The notes below the pieces were generated by a model. That model did no database searches. It was not told where the DNA came from and saw only the letters and a list, made by a program, of their open reading frames with translations. From the NCBI RefSeq assembly GCF_016714285.1, contig NZ_JADJNN010000004.1, positions 434,001 to 498,000 of the forward strand: 64,000 bases of DNA, written 5' to 3'. Shown piece after piece: positions 15,636 through 23,464 of the stretch; position 1 is the first letter of the stretch; the number at the start of each line of letters is the position of its first letter. This DNA comes from Nannocystis sp. GTDB taxonomy: Bacteria; Myxococcota_A; Polyangia; Nannocystales; Nannocystaceae. The translations under genes and the position numbers were made by a program.

Positions 15636-16643
15636 TCAGCCGACCTGGCGCTGCTGCTGCTGCTGCTGCTGGCGCTGGATGTACGCGAGGGTCGTGGCGA
15701 TCTGGAAGCCGAGCAGGCGGCCGACCCAGGGCAGGGTCTCGGCGGACTCGCTGCTGCGCAGCTCGCCGGCGAGGGCCAGCACCTGGGCGGCGGGCTCGTC
15801 GTGACCGTTGAGCCACAGGCCGCTGGCGGCATCCTCGAGCAGGTTGGCGACGATGCCCTGGAGCGCCTCGCGGACGACGGTGTCGCCGGCGACGGCGGAC
15901 ATCAGGGCGTCGTAGCGATCGGACTCGGGGGTCTCGGCGCTCATGTTGGGGTGGGCGTCGTTGACCTTCTTGAGCGTCGGCTCGACGTCGAAGAGGGGCG
16001 GCCAGGCGAGCGCGCGGGCGGCCATCAGCGGGGCCTCGACGTTGTCGCGGGCGCCCTTGAAGTCGGTCGCCAGCTGAAGGAAGCAGGGCGGGCGCGCGGC
16101 GGGGGCCGGGCCGAGGTGGACCAGCATGTCGTCGAGCTGGTTCGGGACGCCAAAGCCGGAGGAGAGGGTCTGCTCGCGGGCCCAGCGGATGCGGGCGCGG
16201 GCCCACTCGGCGGGGACGCGGCGGCCCTTGAAGTCGCGCTCCCACTCGCGGGTGAGGCGGGTGCGCTGGCCGTCGGTCTGGACGTAGGCGGTGAAGTTGG
16301 CGACGCGGTCGTGGCCGGTGAGGGCGGCGACCCAGAGGAAGCCGCGGCCCTCGGCCCGCGGGGCGGCGAGCATGAAGTTGGTGAGGCCGGGGCTCGAGGT
16401 CGGGTCGAGCATCGCCACCTCGGCCTGGTCGCGCTGGGCCTCGGGGTCAGGGGCGACCCAGCTGCGCGCCGCGCTGGCGGCGGGGATCGCCACGCCCTTG
16501 CTGCGCAGCGCGTGGATCGCCTTGCGCGCCGACTTGCGGACCTCGCGATCCTCGTGGTCGTGGAGGGCGACAAGGGCGGTCGCGTCCCGGGCGGCGACGA
16601 GGCCGGGGATCGACTGGAGGATCTGGGCGGAGCTGTGGGCCAT
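15636..16643 (-). CDS. HEAT-like repeat protein with polyglutamine tail
   Basis: 335 residues from the ATG at 16643. The N-terminal 50 residues (IPGLVAARDATALVALHDHEDREVRKSARKAIHALRSKG) fit a HEAT-type helical repeat, in which a residue of an Ala/Lys-rich helix pair is repeated. The middle domain (REWERDFKGRRVPAEWARARIRWA) is unknown. The C-terminus is IQRQQQQQQQRQVG, from a run of CTG/CAG triplets at 15650-15672. It is 128 bp downstream of the sulfatase-like gene on the same strand and may be the last gene of that operon. Cytoplasmic, function unknown. Confidence 0.75.
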   Translation of the reverse strand: MAHSSAQILQSIPGLVAARDATALVALHDHEDREVRKSARKAIHALRSKGVAIPAASAARSWVAPDPEAQRDQAEVAMLDPTSSPGLTNFMLAAPRAEGRGFLWVAALTGHDRVANFTAYVQTDGQRTRLTREWERDFKGRRVPAEWARARIRWAREQTLSSGFGVPNQLDDMLVHLGPAPAARPPCFLQLATDFKGARDNVEAPLMAARALAWPPLFDVEPTLKKVNDAHPNMSAETPESDRYDALMSAVAGDTVVREALQGIVANLLEDAASGLWLNGHDEPAAQVLALAGELRSSESAETLPWVGRLLGFQIATTLAYIQRQQQQQQQRQVG

Positions 16644-16771
16644 GGCGGCCGCAGCCTTACCGCACGATCGCCGCGGCCGACAAGGGGCCTCGGGCGGCGA
16701 TGGCGATTGCGTTCGGTGGCCAGCCCTCAATGCCGTGGTCGACGGCGATGGCGATCCGGTGGCGGCCGGCC

Positions 16772-19261
16772 TCACATGCCGTGGTCGACGGCGAAGGCGG
16801 GGCGCAGGTCGGCGCCGGTGCCCCAGCGGGCCCGCTTCCAGGTCTGCCCGGGCGCCGCCAGCTCCCAGGCCAGCGCGCTGCGGACGATGCGGAGGCCGAC
16901 GCCGCCGCTGCCGAGGCGGTCGACCTGCTCGCCGGGGTCGAGGCCGAGGTCGTAGAAGCGCTGGCTGTCGCGGCCGCTGCCGAGGATGAGCTTGAGGTCG
17001 CCGACGATCGCCGCGCGCGAGCCGTCGCCGAGGTAGGCGACGACCAGGCGGGGCGGGGGTTGGGGGTCGTCGATCACGGGGACCAGGGTGTCGCCCTGCC
17101 AGGCCGCGGGGAAGGGCAGGCCGAGCAGGTCGGCGAGGGTCGGCGCGAGGTCGAGGAGGTCGACCGGGGCGGAGACGCGGCCGGGGGCCAGCAGCGCGGG
17201 GGCGCGGATCGCCAGCGGCACCCGCAGGCTCTCCTCGTGGAGGGTGAAGCCGTGGCCGACGCTGCCGTGCTCGAAGAACTCCTCGCCGTGCACGCCGACG
17301 AGCACGACGATCGCCTCGTCGAGGCTGCCGTCCGCCTCGAGCGCGTCGAGCAGCTGGCCGAGGGCCGCGTCGACGCGCTGCAGCTCGCCGCGGTAGAGGC
17401 GGCGCAGGTAGTCGCGCTGGGCCGCGTCGGGGACGATCGCGCCGGTGCGCACGCGGCCGAGCCACAGGTGGGTGAGGTGCGGCAGCGGGGCGCCCTCGGG
17501 CGGGAGCAGGCCGGCGAGCAGCTCGCGCGGCGGGTCGTAGGGGGCCTGCGGGTCGACCAGGTCGGCGTAGACGAAGCGCGGCGGACGGGCGCCGCGGCCC
17601 GCCAATACCGCGGCGATCACGGCCTCTGCGTCGTTGCCCGCACCTGTCCCACGGGACAGGCTGACGCTGGCGTCGAAGCCCTGGGTCAGCCCGCGCTCGC
17701 CGCTCAGGTCGGGGTTGGCGGCGACGACGAGGCCGTGGTAGCCGGCGCGGTCGAGCAGCTCGGGGAGCAGCTGCTGGCCGGCGGCGACGTAGGTGCCACC
17801 CACGGTCGCGTGCACCGGCGGGGCCATGGCCGAGAGCAGGGCGCTGTGGCTCGGGACGGCCCAGGGGGCGCAGGCGTAGGCGCGTTCGAACACGAGGGCC
17901 GAGTGGCTGAGGCGCTCGACGGCGGCGAAGCGGGGGCCGCGGAGGAGCACGCCGAGGAGGTCGTCGGGGCGGGCGCCCTCGACGGCGAAGATGTAGAGGT
18001 CACGCAGCTTGCGGCTGCGGTGGTCGACCGGGGTCGACCTGCGGGCGATCAGATCGAGGGCGCGGAGCCGGGCGCCGGCGCCCTCCCCTGCCCCGCCGAC
18101 GGCGATCTCGAGGCGCAGCGGGACCCCGCCGTAGCCGGACAGGTCGAGCTCGTGGCGGGCGCCGGTCGGGCGCAGCGGCTCCTCGAGCAGGGCGGTCGGC
18201 GGGCGCCCCTCGCGGTGGTCGGCGTCGCTGCTGACGCGCACGCGCAGGCTGCCGCGGCCGCGGATGTCGAGGCGCAGGCGGCCGCGTCGGGGCGGCTGCA
18301 CGTAGTAGACGAGGGCTGTCCCCGGGGACAGGTCGAGGGCGAGCTCATCGGAGTCGCCACGGACGGGGGTGACGGCGGTGACGGCGGTGACGGTGGTGGC
18401 GACGGTGGTGGCGACGGCGGTGGCGACGGTGTAGCTCGGCGCGCTGCGGGCCGGACCGGCGACGATGACCGCGCGCGGGCCGAGCTCGACGCGCTGGATC
18501 GCCGCGGTCGCCTGGCCGCCGCCGGCCGGGCGGGCGAAGTGCAGGCGCAGGCGGTTCTCGCCGGGCTTCACGGCGGCGGCCGGCAACGAGAAGGTGCGGC
18601 GCTCCCACAGCTCGCCGACCTGCAGGTGCGCGAGCGGCAGCTCGTTCCACAGCACGGTCATCGCCTGCCCGGGACGCAGCGCCCGCAGGGTCAGCGCCAG
18701 CGCGAGGCCAGGCTGGTCGCCGACGTCCGGGTGGAGCGCGGGGGCGAGGTCGCCGTCGAGCGGGAGCGAGAGGCTGCCGCCGGCGCCGACGATCAGGCCC
18801 GTGCGCGCGTCGCCCAGATCTTGCGCGAGGCGCCACGGTGAGGTGGGCACAAGCTCGAGCACGGCCCGCGCGCTGGCCCGGCCGAGGTCCACGACCAGGC
18901 GATCGTCGGCGAAGCTCAGCGCGCTCGGGCGCTGGGCGAGCAGGTCCTGCCAGCGGTCGGCGGCCTCGATGCGGGCGACCGGCGCGAGCGAGGGCGGAGC
19001 GGCAGGCGCCGGCTCCGGGCTCGGCGTGCCGGGCACCGGCGTTGCGTTCGGGAGCGCCGGCGCCGGCGCGCTGCAGGCGGCGAGGACCAGGCTGACCGGG
19101 AGGACATGTCGCGTGAGCCAGGTCGAGATCGGCTGTCTCGGAGGACAGGTCGGGCGCGCGGGGCCGGGCTGGCCCGTGAGACAGGTTGTGGGCGCAGCAG
19201 GCGGCTGTCCCGGAGGACAGGATCTGCGCCCCGGCTGCTGCGGCGCGCCGCCCACGGTCAC
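16772..19261 (-). CDS. Sulfatase-fold lipoprotein, probably non-catalytic
   Basis: 829 residues if translation starts at the GTG (19261) that overlaps the TGA of the upstream gene (GTGA). That start adds about 45 residues encoded by palindromic repeats before a lipoprotein signal (RHVLPVSLVLAAC); no nearer ATG/GTG/TTG is visible. An N-terminal beta-rich region (to about 420) precedes an alkaline-phosphatase-superfamily domain. Family landmarks are altered: the metal-site segment reads FAVEGARPDD where IDTLRAD is usual, the nucleophile motif C/S/T-x-PS-R/H reads WAVPSHSALLS with Ala at the nucleophile position, and the second metal motif SDHGE reads GVHGEE. Likely a surface pseudoenzyme. Two palindromic repeats lie inside it. 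Confidence 0.75.
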   Translation of the reverse strand: MTVGGAPQQPGRRSCPPGQPPAAPTTCLTGQPGPARPTCPPRQPISTWLTRHVLPVSLVLAACSAPAPALPNATPVPGTPSPEPAPAAPPSLAPVARIEAADRWQDLLAQRPSALSFADDRLVVDLGRASARAVLELVPTSPWRLAQDLGDARTGLIVGAGGSLSLPLDGDLAPALHPDVGDQPGLALALTLRALRPGQAMTVLWNELPLAHLQVGELWERRTFSLPAAAVKPGENRLRLHFARPAGGGQATAAIQRVELGPRAVIVAGPARSAPSYTVATAVATTVATTVTAVTAVTPVRGDSDELALDLSPGTALVYYVQPPRRGRLRLDIRGRGSLRVRVSSDADHREGRPPTALLEEPLRPTGARHELDLSGYGGVPLRLEIAVGGAGEGAGARLRALDLIARRSTPVDHRSRKLRDLYIFAVEGARPDDLLGVLLRGPRFAAVERLSHSALVFERAYACAPWAVPSHSALLSAMAPPVHATVGGTYVAAGQQLLPELLDRAGYHGLVVAANPDLSGERGLTQGFDASVSLSRGTGAGNDAEAVIAAVLAGRGARPPRFVYADLVDPQAPYDPPRELLAGLLPPEGAPLPHLTHLWLGRVRTGAIVPDAAQRDYLRRLYRGELQRVDAALGQLLDALEADGSLDEAIVVLVGVHGEEFFEHGSVGHGFTLHEESLRVPLAIRAPALLAPGRVSAPVDLLDLAPTLADLLGLPFPAAWQGDTLVPVIDDPQPPPRLVVAYLGDGSRAAIVGDLKLILGSGRDSQRFYDLGLDPGEQVDRLGSGGVGLRIVRSALAWELAAPGQTWKRARWGTGADLRPAFAVDHGM
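17643..17660. repeat. Palindromic repeat, single copy in coding sequence
   Basis: CCTGTCCCACGGGACAGG with one mismatch in the dyad, encoding SLSRGTG inside the sulfatase-like domain. Confidence 0.8.
18316..18331. repeat. Palindromic repeat, single perfect copy in coding sequence
   Basis: CTGTCCCCGGGGACAG, a perfect 16-bp palindrome, encoding DLSPGTA in the N-terminal beta-rich region of the sulfatase-like lipoprotein. Confidence 0.85.
19090..19222. repeat. Palindromic repeat array at the operon gene junction (36-bp spacing)
   Basis: Units starting at 19090, 19131, 19167 and 19203 (for example GGCTGTCCCGGAGGACAGGA); the last three are spaced exactly 36 bp. The array fills the segment between the stop of the TPR lipoprotein and the signal peptide of the sulfatase-like lipoprotein. 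Translated in the downstream frame it reads CPPGQP/CPPRQP-type units, a different frame from the DLSPGT copies. Confidence 0.85.
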
Positions 19262-22200
19262 TGGCCCTTGATCTCGCGCGGGGCGCGGGCGGGCTCGCGG
19301 ACGAGGCCGAAGACGAGGGCGAGGAGCTCGTCCTCGCCGGGCACCATCGCCTCGCTGCGCTCGCCGGCGGCGTCGAGGCCGGCGAGCAGGAGGTCGACGA
19401 CGACGTCGCGGCGGACCGGGTCGCGGCGGGCGAGCTCGGCGAGGAGCAGGCGCAGGGCCTCCACGCGGGCCGCGGGCTCGCCAGTGGTGGCGACGGCGAT
19501 GGCGCTGCGCAGGCGCTGCTGCGGATCGGCGTGGTGACGGGCCAGCTCGAGGCGGACCGGCTGGAGCTGGTCGACAGGGACGAAGCCCAGCGCCGCCGCG
19601 GGGAGCTCCGGGGCGGCGTCTCCGGGGCCCGCGAGCACGGCGAGCCCCGCCGCGAGCTCGGCCGGGGCGAGCGGCGAGCTGGACAGCGGCTCGGCGGCGC
19701 CTCCGAGCGCGCGCTCGAGGCGGGCCGCGGCGGCGGGGTGCTGACGCTGGAGCGCGGGCTCGGGCCACAGCGCGGCGCGGATCAGCAGCGCCGCGTGGAG
19801 GTCGACCCAGGCGTACTCGGAGAGCGCGGCGGCCAGATCGTCGCGCGCCTGCCAGCGACGCGCCGGGGGCTCCGCCTCGAGGTAGCTCTCGACGCTGCGC
19901 AGCAGCGCCTCGCGGCCGACATCGGACTCGCGCACGGCCCAGGCGTCGTTGGCGTCGCGCAGGGCCCGGACCATCAGGGCCAGGCGCAGCGGCGCGGCGT
20001 CGCGGGCGGGCACGTGCATGAGGCTCTGGCGCAGGGCGAGCAGCTGATAGTGGCGCGCGTCGACCCGCGCCGCGAGGCGAGCGGCGCGGCCCCACACCGC
20101 GACGGGGTCGCTCGCGGCGCCCGCCGCCGCGATCAGCATCTGTTCGGCCTGGTCGCGGCGGCCGAGGCCGAGGGCCAGCTCGGCCTGCAGCGTCAGCACG
20201 CCGCCCGCGATCTCCTGCGGGACGTGGATCAGCTCGTCGGCGAGCGCGGTCGCGGCGACGCGGTGATCGCCGGCATAGAACAGCGGCCCGGCGATCCGCC
20301 CGGCGCACGCGAGCGTGGGGTCGGCCTCGACGGCGCGGCGCAGGGACTCGCCCGCGCCGCTGCTCGCGGTCGGGGGCTGCCCGTTTGGTTGAGTCGATGG
20401 CTGACCCATGGCTGCGATGGCTGGGGGGGGGGCCGGGGGGGGGGCGGGGGGGGGGGCCGATGCTTGACCCGATGCTTGGCCCGATGCTTGACCCGATGCT
20501 TGACCCGACGGCGGACCCGATGCTTGACCCGATGGCTGACCCGACGGCTGACCCGATGCCTGCCCTCCGGCCTGTCCCTTGAGACCTGTCCCGGCAGACA
20601 GGCGATGCGAGCGCGTGAGCTCGTCGCGGATCTGCGCGAGCGCCTCGGGCAGCGGTCCCCGGGCGTCGGCTGCGAGCAGCTCGGGGAGCTCGGGGCAGCC
20701 GCTGCCCGCGCTGAGGTTGTGCCCCGGCAAATGATCGCGGGCGAGGGCGAGGTCGCGGACGCGGGCCTCCTCGGCGAGCAGCCACGCCTCACCCAGCACC
20801 TGACGCACCGCGACGCGGTCCCGCGGGCCTTCGCCGCCGCAGCCGCCCTCGCAGGCCGCCGCGGACAGCAAGATCGCGGCCCCCGCGGCCCGGCCGAGCT
20901 CGGAGGTGGTCTCGCCGGGCACCGCCGCTGCGACGGCCAGCGCGGCCCAGGGCTGACCAGCCGCGAGGTAGCGGCGGCCCTCCGCGCGGGCCAGCGCCTC
21001 CGCGTCGGCGAGGCCCTGCGCGTGCGCCTCGGCCAGTGCGAAGCGAGCGATCTCGAGGGCCTGATCGTCGTGGCCGCCGAGCGCCCGCAGACGCGCGAGC
21101 AGCAGCAGCTTGGGCAGGCTGCCGGCGTCGACGCGGCGGCGCGCGGACCACAGCGAGGGCACAGGCACGGCGAGCTGGGTCGGCGCGAAGCCGGGGCCAC
21201 GCGCGGGCTCGGGGAGCTCGGGCGCGCCGTCCTGCGCGCCGGGATTGGACCTGGTCTTTGAGTCAGCTCGCGAAGCTCCCGCGGCTGACCTGGTCTTTGG
21301 GTCAGCTCGCGAAGCTCCCGCGGCTGACCTGGTCTTTGGGTCAGCTCGCGAAGCCGCCGCGCTGGAGCTCGAGCGCTGCGCTTCGCGGGCGGGGTCCTCG
21401 AGCAGGGGTGGCGAGCCCGAAGCTGGCGGAGATCCGGCGCCGACGCCGAGGCCGGCGGTCAGCGCGAGCTCGGCGCTCGCGAGATCGCCGATCAGCACGA
21501 AGACCCGCCAGCTCATCGCCGCGGCCTCGGGGTCGGCGTCGAAGAGCTCGAGCAGCTTGACCACCAGGCTCGCGGTCGAGCGGGTGGCGTCGCCGCCGGG
21601 CAGCTCGTAGTCGGGGCCGAGCTGGGCGAGGCGCATGCGGGCGTAGGTCTGGAGCGCCGGGGCCAGCGTGCTAACGGCGTCGTGGATGCTCGCGGGCGAG
21701 GACTCGCCGATCCACGCGCGTAGCTCGTCGTGGGTGACGATGTCGAGGCCGAGCTCGCCCTGCAGCTCGGCGCCGAGGAGCGTGGCGACGTCGCCGGCCG
21801 CGAGCTGGACGCGCAGGCGCCGAGCCGCGCTGCGCAAGGGACCCGGACCGGCGCCGCGGGCCACCGCGAGCTCCGCGGAGAGCGTGCGCTGCTCGGCGTC
21901 GCTGGCGGGGGCCCGGCACGCGCCGTCCTTGCAACCGACGAGCGTGCGCTGGGCCCGGGCCTGACGCTTCGCGGCGGCGACGATCTCGAGGTGCAGGGCG
22001 CGGTCGGAGGCCTCGATCGCGGCCGCGTCGGGACCGCGCGGCTGCGGGCAGATCACGGCGATCCGGCGCATGTCGAGGTCGGCCGCCAGAGCCTCGCCCT
22101 GGGCCAGGTAGCGGGCAGCACGGTCGCGGAAGAGGGCGCACACGTCGTCGCGGCCGCGCAGAACATCGACCTCGAGGCTGGCGGCGCGGGCATAGTGGGC

Positions 22201-22539
22201 CGCCGCGACGCCGCGCAGGCCCTCGCGCAGCTCGAGGTCGGCGAGGGCGACCAGCGAGGCCAGCTCGGCGCCGGTGCGAAAGTCGCGGAGCAGCACGGCG
22301 CGGGCCTCCTCGACGCGGCCGAGCGCCACCAGCGAGCTGGCCCACGCGCGAGCCGCCTTGCGTCGCGGCAAGTAGCGGGCGCTGGCGGCCCGCTGCACGA
22401 CCTCCTCGTGCTGACCCGCAGCGTTCAGGCGCGGCAGCTGATGGTTGCAGGCGAGCAGCGCGACGAGCACAGCGGCCACCCCAAGACCGAGACCGCGGCT
22501 GCGACTCGTGCGGGGCTGGCTGGGCTCGCGGGTCGCCAC
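19258..22539 (-). CDS. Large TPR-like lipoprotein with low-complexity insertions
   Basis: 1093 residues from the GTG at 22539, 13 bp after the previous gene. Signal peptide with lipobox LLAC (Cys31). The mature protein is almost wholly helical, with repeated AAxYLxxG/ALxxLGRxxEAxxVL helix pairs of TPR/Sel1 style in the N-terminal 400 and C-terminal 450 residues. Between them are three 13-residue SRADPKTRSAAGA units (21248-21364), a GQAS/GQPS tetrapeptide tract with three Pro runs (from G10-G11 tracts at 20423-20456) and a palindrome-derived LSAGTG. The stop codon overlaps the GTG of the next gene. A scaffold for an envelope complex is a reasonable guess. Not assigned to a family. Confidence 0.8.
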   Translation of the reverse strand: MATREPSQPRTSRSRGLGLGVAAVLVALLACNHQLPRLNAAGQHEEVVQRAASARYLPRRKAARAWASSLVALGRVEEARAVLLRDFRTGAELASLVALADLELREGLRGVAAAHYARAASLEVDVLRGRDDVCALFRDRAARYLAQGEALAADLDMRRIAVICPQPRGPDAAAIEASDRALHLEIVAAAKRQARAQRTLVGCKDGACRAPASDAEQRTLSAELAVARGAGPGPLRSAARRLRVQLAAGDVATLLGAELQGELGLDIVTHDELRAWIGESSPASIHDAVSTLAPALQTYARMRLAQLGPDYELPGGDATRSTASLVVKLLELFDADPEAAAMSWRVFVLIGDLASAELALTAGLGVGAGSPPASGSPPLLEDPAREAQRSSSSAAASRADPKTRSAAGASRADPKTRSAAGASRADSKTRSNPGAQDGAPELPEPARGPGFAPTQLAVPVPSLWSARRRVDAGSLPKLLLLARLRALGGHDDQALEIARFALAEAHAQGLADAEALARAEGRRYLAAGQPWAALAVAAAVPGETTSELGRAAGAAILLSAAACEGGCGGEGPRDRVAVRQVLGEAWLLAEEARVRDLALARDHLPGHNLSAGSGCPELPELLAADARGPLPEALAQIRDELTRSHRLSAGTGLKGQAGGQASGQPSGQPSGQASGPPSGQASGQASGQASGQASAPPPAPPPAPPPAIAAMGQPSTQPNGQPPTASSGAGESLRRAVEADPTLACAGRIAGPLFYAGDHRVAATALADELIHVPQEIAGGVLTLQAELALGLGRRDQAEQMLIAAAGAASDPVAVWGRAARLAARVDARHYQLLALRQSLMHVPARDAAPLRLALMVRALRDANDAWAVRESDVGREALLRSVESYLEAEPPARRWQARDDLAAALSEYAWVDLHAALLIRAALWPEPALQRQHPAAAARLERALGGAAEPLSSSPLAPAELAAGLAVLAGPGDAAPELPAAALGFVPVDQLQPVRLELARHHADPQQRLRSAIAVATTGEPAARVEALRLLLAELARRDPVRRDVVVDLLLAGLDAAGERSEAMVPGEDELLALVFGLVREPARAPREIKGQ
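20423..20456. repeat. Three poly-G tracts (G10, G10, G11) in coding sequence
   Basis: Runs at 20423-20432, 20435-20444 and 20446-20456 encode Pro triplets (APPPAPPPAPPP) on the minus strand in the TPR lipoprotein. Tracts this long are prone to slippage, so they are candidate phase-variation sites or places of sequencing error. Confidence 0.9.
20459..20571. repeat. 12-bp tandem repeat encoding GQAS/GQPS
   Basis: About nine imperfect copies of gatgcttgaccc (variants gatggctgaccc, gacggcggaccc), giving a GQAS/GQPS/GPPS tetrapeptide tract on the minus strand inside the TPR lipoprotein. Confidence 0.85.
20572..20601. repeat. Palindromic repeat, degenerate copy plus full copy
   Basis: CTGTCCCTTGAGACCTG (20572-20588) overlaps CTGTCCCGGCAGACAG (20586-20601), at the end of the GQAS tract in the TPR lipoprotein. 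Confidence 0.75.
21248..21364. repeat. 39-bp tandem repeat, three copies
   Basis: Units start at 21248, 21287 and 21326, nearly identical. Each holds the interrupted dyad CTGACC-n8-GGGTCAG, which resembles the CTGTCCC/GGGACAG element in form. They encode SRADPKTRSAAGA on the minus strand. Confidence 0.85.
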
Positions 22540-22552
22540 GGTGGTCTCCCTA

Positions 22553-23284
22553 TCAGCCGGCCGGCACCGCCGCGGACCCAGGCCCAGGCCCAGGTGCAGG
22601 TGCAGGTGCGGGCGCGGCCGCTGGCGCTACGGGAGCACAGCTGAGCTCGCCGACACCGGGCAGCAGCTTGGCGAGCAGACGAGCGTCGCCGGCCGCGAGC
22701 GTGGCCGCGTGCTGCTGGACCACGCAGAGGTGCTCCTTGGCCGGCTCGGGGTCGTTGAGGGCGATGTACGCCTCGGCGAGACGCAGACGCCCGAGCACGC
22801 GATCGGGGTGGGCCTTCACCTCGGCCTCGAGCAGCTCGAGGCCCGTCTCGGAGTCGCCGTGCGCGACCAGGCTCGGCGGCGCGAGCACGTAGAGCGTGCC
22901 GAGCATGCGGGTCGCGGCGCCCTCGCGATAGTCAGGATCCGCGGCACGCACGCGACGGGCGTAATCCTCGGTCTCGGTGACGAGGCCCAGCGCCTGCAAG
23001 CCGCGGTTCTCGGCGAGGCGCCCCGCGACGGCCGCGCGCGCGAAGTAATAGTCCGTGTTGGTCTCGGCGCGCTGGACCACGAGGGCGTACGCGTCCTCGC
23101 GGTCCTGCTTGCTGTCCTTCTGGGCGTCGATCAACCGCTCGAGCTGCTCGTAGACCTCGATCGCGGTCTTCGTGCTGGCGAAGCTGGGGTTGTTCAGATC
23201 GCCGCCGTGGGGCTTGCAACCCGGGCCGGCGAGCGTTGCAACGAGGCCGGCAGCGAAGACTGCGACGAGGAATGAACGACGCAT
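22553..23284 (-). CDS. Lipoprotein with TPR-like helical repeats
   Basis: 243 residues. Signal peptide MRRSFLVAVFAAGLVATLAGPGC (Cys23, box GPGC). The helical body has TPR-like spacing (YFARAAVAGRLAENRGLQALG, GLELLEAEVKAHPDRVLGRLRLAEAYIALNDPEPAKEHL). Its combination of small size, lipid anchor and TPRs resembles periplasmic TRAP-T-type or assembly lipoproteins, but no specific family is certain. The C-terminus is an Ala/Pro/Gly tail. First gene of a minus-strand operon with the large TPR lipoprotein (13 bp away) and the sulfatase-like lipoprotein; all three carry lipid anchors, suggesting one envelope complex. Confidence 0.75.
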   Translation of the reverse strand: MRRSFLVAVFAAGLVATLAGPGCKPHGGDLNNPSFASTKTAIEVYEQLERLIDAQKDSKQDREDAYALVVQRAETNTDYYFARAAVAGRLAENRGLQALGLVTETEDYARRVRAADPDYREGAATRMLGTLYVLAPPSLVAHGDSETGLELLEAEVKAHPDRVLGRLRLAEAYIALNDPEPAKEHLCVVQQHAATLAAGDARLLAKLLPGVGELSCAPVAPAAAPAPAPAPGPGPGSAAVPAG

Positions 23285-23464
23285 GCCGCCCCCTCATACC
23301 ACGCCCCGCACGCGCTGTCGCGGCGCCGCGACCACCGCAAACGATCCCGCCGACGACCCCGCCAACGATGCCAACCGCGATGCCAGCCGCGGTGAGACGC
23401 CCACCGAACGCGCGAGGGGCCGACGCGTACGTCGACCCCTCGTGAGCCCGCGGGGCGCTGCGCC

